Source: Caldisericia bacterium
Lineage (GTDB): Bacteria > Caldisericota > Caldisericia > UBA6126
Direction: 5' to 3'
DNA length: 37,168 nucleotides
Assembly: GCA_023146045.1 (NCBI GenBank)
Contig: JAGLCW010000142.1
Location: forward strand, 1 to 37,168
Each line of letters opens with the position of its first letter. The stretch's first letter is position 1. The position numbers were made by a program, and so were the translations under genes. This document shows, piece after piece, positions 34,811 through 37,168 of the stretch. The notes below the pieces were generated by a model that worked only from the letters and a program-made list of their open reading frames with translations, was not told the origin of the DNA and did not search any database.

Positions 34811-37168
34811 TTCATTTTGTATTGATAGATTTGGAGGTTACTCAAATGTGAGTATTAACAAAATTAATCCAGGCTTCACGCTTTTTTATGGAGAAAATGA
34901 AAGCGGAAAAACTACTTTAAAGAATTTCTTCCAACAGATGTTGTTTGGATTTGCAAAAAAAAATTCTAAATTTGATAAACAGTACATACCATTTGATGGA
35001 ACAGTACCTTCTGGTAATTTATCATTTGTTCTTTCTAATGAGAATCAATATCTTTTATCCAGGCTAGGGAATAAAACTAATTTAGTTTTGCCAGACACCT
35101 CAATTCTAAACAGCGAACCAATGACGCTTCTCTGGAATAGCATTACAAAAGAAACTTTTAGGCAAGTTTTTTGTATGGATATTCAAGATTGGAATGGTCT
35201 TTCACTTATGGACAAGGAAGAAATGCAGAATCGCTTTCTTTCTTCAAGCCTTGGATTAAATTCACTAATCAAATCTACAAAACAGTTAAAAACCAACATG
35301 GATGGCCTATGGAAAAAACAAGGTAGATCACAAGTTATACACGAAATTGATAAAAAGATTAAAGCAATTGATAAAGAGATTAAAAGTCAGGAAAAACTAA
35401 TTTCAGAATACAAACAGTGGGGGCAAGATTTATTTGAGCTAGAAGACACATTAAATTCCCTTAAAAATCAAAAAGGAGAAATTAACTCTCTATATAATGA
35501 AAAACTGTTATTAAATGAAATGAAACCAGATTGGGTCGAATGCAATATAATCAATCACAAGATGAAATTACTACAATATAACTTTAACAACAAACCATTT
35601 TCTGTAACATCGATTGAAAAAGCTAGAAAATTAGAAGATGAGATAAGAGCTTTAGAAGAAAGAAATGAGCTTGAAGCAACCAATTGCAGAAAATTTGTTT
35701 CTGAAAACAACAGTATTGCCATAGAAGAAGAGCTAATTCTTAAGCAAAATGAGATAAATTCTCTTGTAGAAAAAAAGAATCAATTCATCAAGGCAATTCA
35801 AGATGAACCAAAATTGTCTGGTGAAATTGAGCTTGAAAAAATTGATTTTATTGAAACTTTAAACCAAATTGATCCCAAATGGAGTACAGAAATATTGCAG
35901 CAGATTTGCATACCAATAGACCAAAAATCCTTGGTCAAATCATGGAAAACAGTTGATAGTGACAAAAGTTCCGAGATTAAAGCTATAAGTATTGAGATTC
36001 AGAAAATCAAAGAAGGAATTGATTCGAAAACACTAAGGATTACAAATCTCGTTAATAGAACAAAAGATACCGAAACTCTTACAAATGATGAATTTTATTT
36101 AACAACAAATACAATCAAAACTCTTAAAGAATATGAATCACACAGAGAAATAGTTGCAGGAACACAGTGGAAAACTAAAAATACGTATACAAAAAACATC
36201 AAGTTGCCCTTTGGAGTGCTAATATTTGGCATTGTCTTGTTTATGCTAGGAATCATTGGAGCCAACATTAGCACTATGTCAGCTCAAATTAAAAAAAGTT
36301 TAATCTTTCTTGATGTGATTGGTTTTTTTTCTATAGTGCTATTTTTCTTTTTAAAGCAATATTCATTTAAGTCTTTTCAGGAGACTTCTTTAAAAGATTT
36401 AAATGAAGAAATTAGAAATTACCGCAAAGACAACCCACTTATTAAAAATTACTACAAAGACTTACAGTTAACTGATTTAATTCTTTTTTTACAAAAGAAA
36501 CTGGATTCACATTCAGAAAAATATGACGTTTTAAAGCAGACTAAAATAGCAATTTCTAACCTAGATTCAGATATTAAGGTTCTGAATAATTCACTGTCTG
36601 TGAATAAAGAAAAACTTTCAACGCTTTTAGAAAAGAGAGAAGTTCTTCAAAAAAAATGGACGCTGTGGAAAGCCAACCATTTCATTCAGAATAACTTTTC
36701 ACTATTAGATTACGCTATTCTTTTTTCATTAATTGATCAGGCACAATCTAAACTGAAAAATCTGTTAAAAAGTGAATACAGATTGAAGGATTTAAGCGAC
36801 TTTATAGTACTAACAAAAACACATATTGAAGCACTATCGACACTTTTTAATACTACTGAAAGCGTAGTCAGTTTAAATCCTGAAGCAATAAGCACTCTTC
36901 AAACTAAACTATCTGAAACTTTAAGCGATAAAAGAAAAAAACTTTCGCTTAAAGAAAAAATTCAAACTTTCACAAAACAGATTGAAGAAACTAGATTTAG
37001 TATAGGAATAAAGCAAAAACAGCTTAAAAAAATATTCCTTGAAACAGAAACAATTACAATTTTAGAGCTAGAAAGCAAAACAGAGGCTTGGATTTCACAT
37101 AAAAGTCTAAACGAATCGTACAATCTGCATATGAACCGTCTTTATGGAAAAATCAGTAATGACAATGT
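34800..37168 (+). CDS. YhaN-like AAA_27 SMC/Rad50-type ATPase, truncated by window end
   Basis: Starts ATG at 34800, overlapping the upstream stop. MKLNSFCIDRFGGYSNVSINKINPGFTLFYGENESGKTTLKNFFQQMLFGF (Walker A). Long coiled coil and a central hydrophobic hairpin (KLPFGVLIFGIVLFMLGIIG ... SLIFLDVIGFFSIVLFFFLK). No stop before 37168, so missing from the ORF track. Confidence 0.88.
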   Translation, partial: MKLNSFCIDRFGGYSNVSINKINPGFTLFYGENESGKTTLKNFFQQMLFGFAKKNSKFDKQYIPFDGTVPSGNLSFVLSNENQYLLSRLGNKTNLVLPDTSILNSEPMTLLWNSITKETFRQVFCMDIQDWNGLSLMDKEEMQNRFLSSSLGLNSLIKSTKQLKTNMDGLWKKQGRSQVIHEIDKKIKAIDKEIKSQEKLISEYKQWGQDLFELEDTLNSLKNQKGEINSLYNEKLLLNEMKPDWVECNIINHKMKLLQYNFNNKPFSVTSIEKARKLEDEIRALEERNELEATNCRKFVSENNSIAIEEELILKQNEINSLVEKKNQFIKAIQDEPKLSGEIELEKIDFIETLNQIDPKWSTEILQQICIPIDQKSLVKSWKTVDSDKSSEIKAISIEIQKIKEGIDSKTLRITNLVNRTKDTETLTNDEFYLTTNTIKTLKEYESHREIVAGTQWKTKNTYTKNIKLPFGVLIFGIVLFMLGIIGANISTMSAQIKKSLIFLDVIGFFSIVLFFFLKQYSFKSFQETSLKDLNEEIRNYRKDNPLIKNYYKDLQLTDLILFLQKKLDSHSEKYDVLKQTKIAISNLDSDIKVLNNSLSVNKEKLSTLLEKREVLQKKWTLWKANHFIQNNFSLLDYAILFSLIDQAQSKLKNLLKSEYRLKDLSDFIVLTKTHIEALSTLFNTTESVVSLNPEAISTLQTKLSETLSDKRKKLSLKEKIQTFTKQIEETRFSIGIKQKQLKKIFLETETITILELESKTEAWISHKSLNESYNLHMNRLYGKISNDN

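Overview
AT-rich bacterial chromosomal segment, densely coded on both strands. I see no rRNA, CRISPR array, transposase, integrase or phage structural gene. In order: a SNF2-family helicase (+); an iron-uptake operon on the minus strand (DtxR/MntR-like repressor, FeoA-like protein, FeoB, and a 56-aa Cys-rich FeoB-associated membrane protein that the ORF track misses); pstSCAB (minus) behind an 11-bp-periodic Pho-box-like repeat; a minus-strand block of three large exported proteins (477-aa SBBP-like propeller, 2207-aa protein with EF-hand-like loops, 769-aa PQQ-like propeller with Ig-like tail); dgt, a stalk-domain lipoprotein and a PD-(D/E)XK nuclease (+); a five-gene overlapping operon linking L-serine dehydratase to envelope-type proteins (minus); an MscS channel (+); ispG (-); a COG2426-like exporter and a bactofilin-like membrane protein (+); tRNA-Leu(CAA) (-); an ALDH4-type P5C dehydrogenase (-); an EamA transporter and an ECF S component (-); and a YhaO/SbcD-like nuclease with a YhaN-like ATPase running off the window end (+). 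No single locus is demonstrably a new system. The best leads are the giant exported-protein block, the Cys/His-rich N-terminal extension of the FeoA-like protein, a set of putatively leaderless genes with a -10 box at exactly -12..-7, and convergent gene pairs whose stop codons share the tetranucleotide TTAG.
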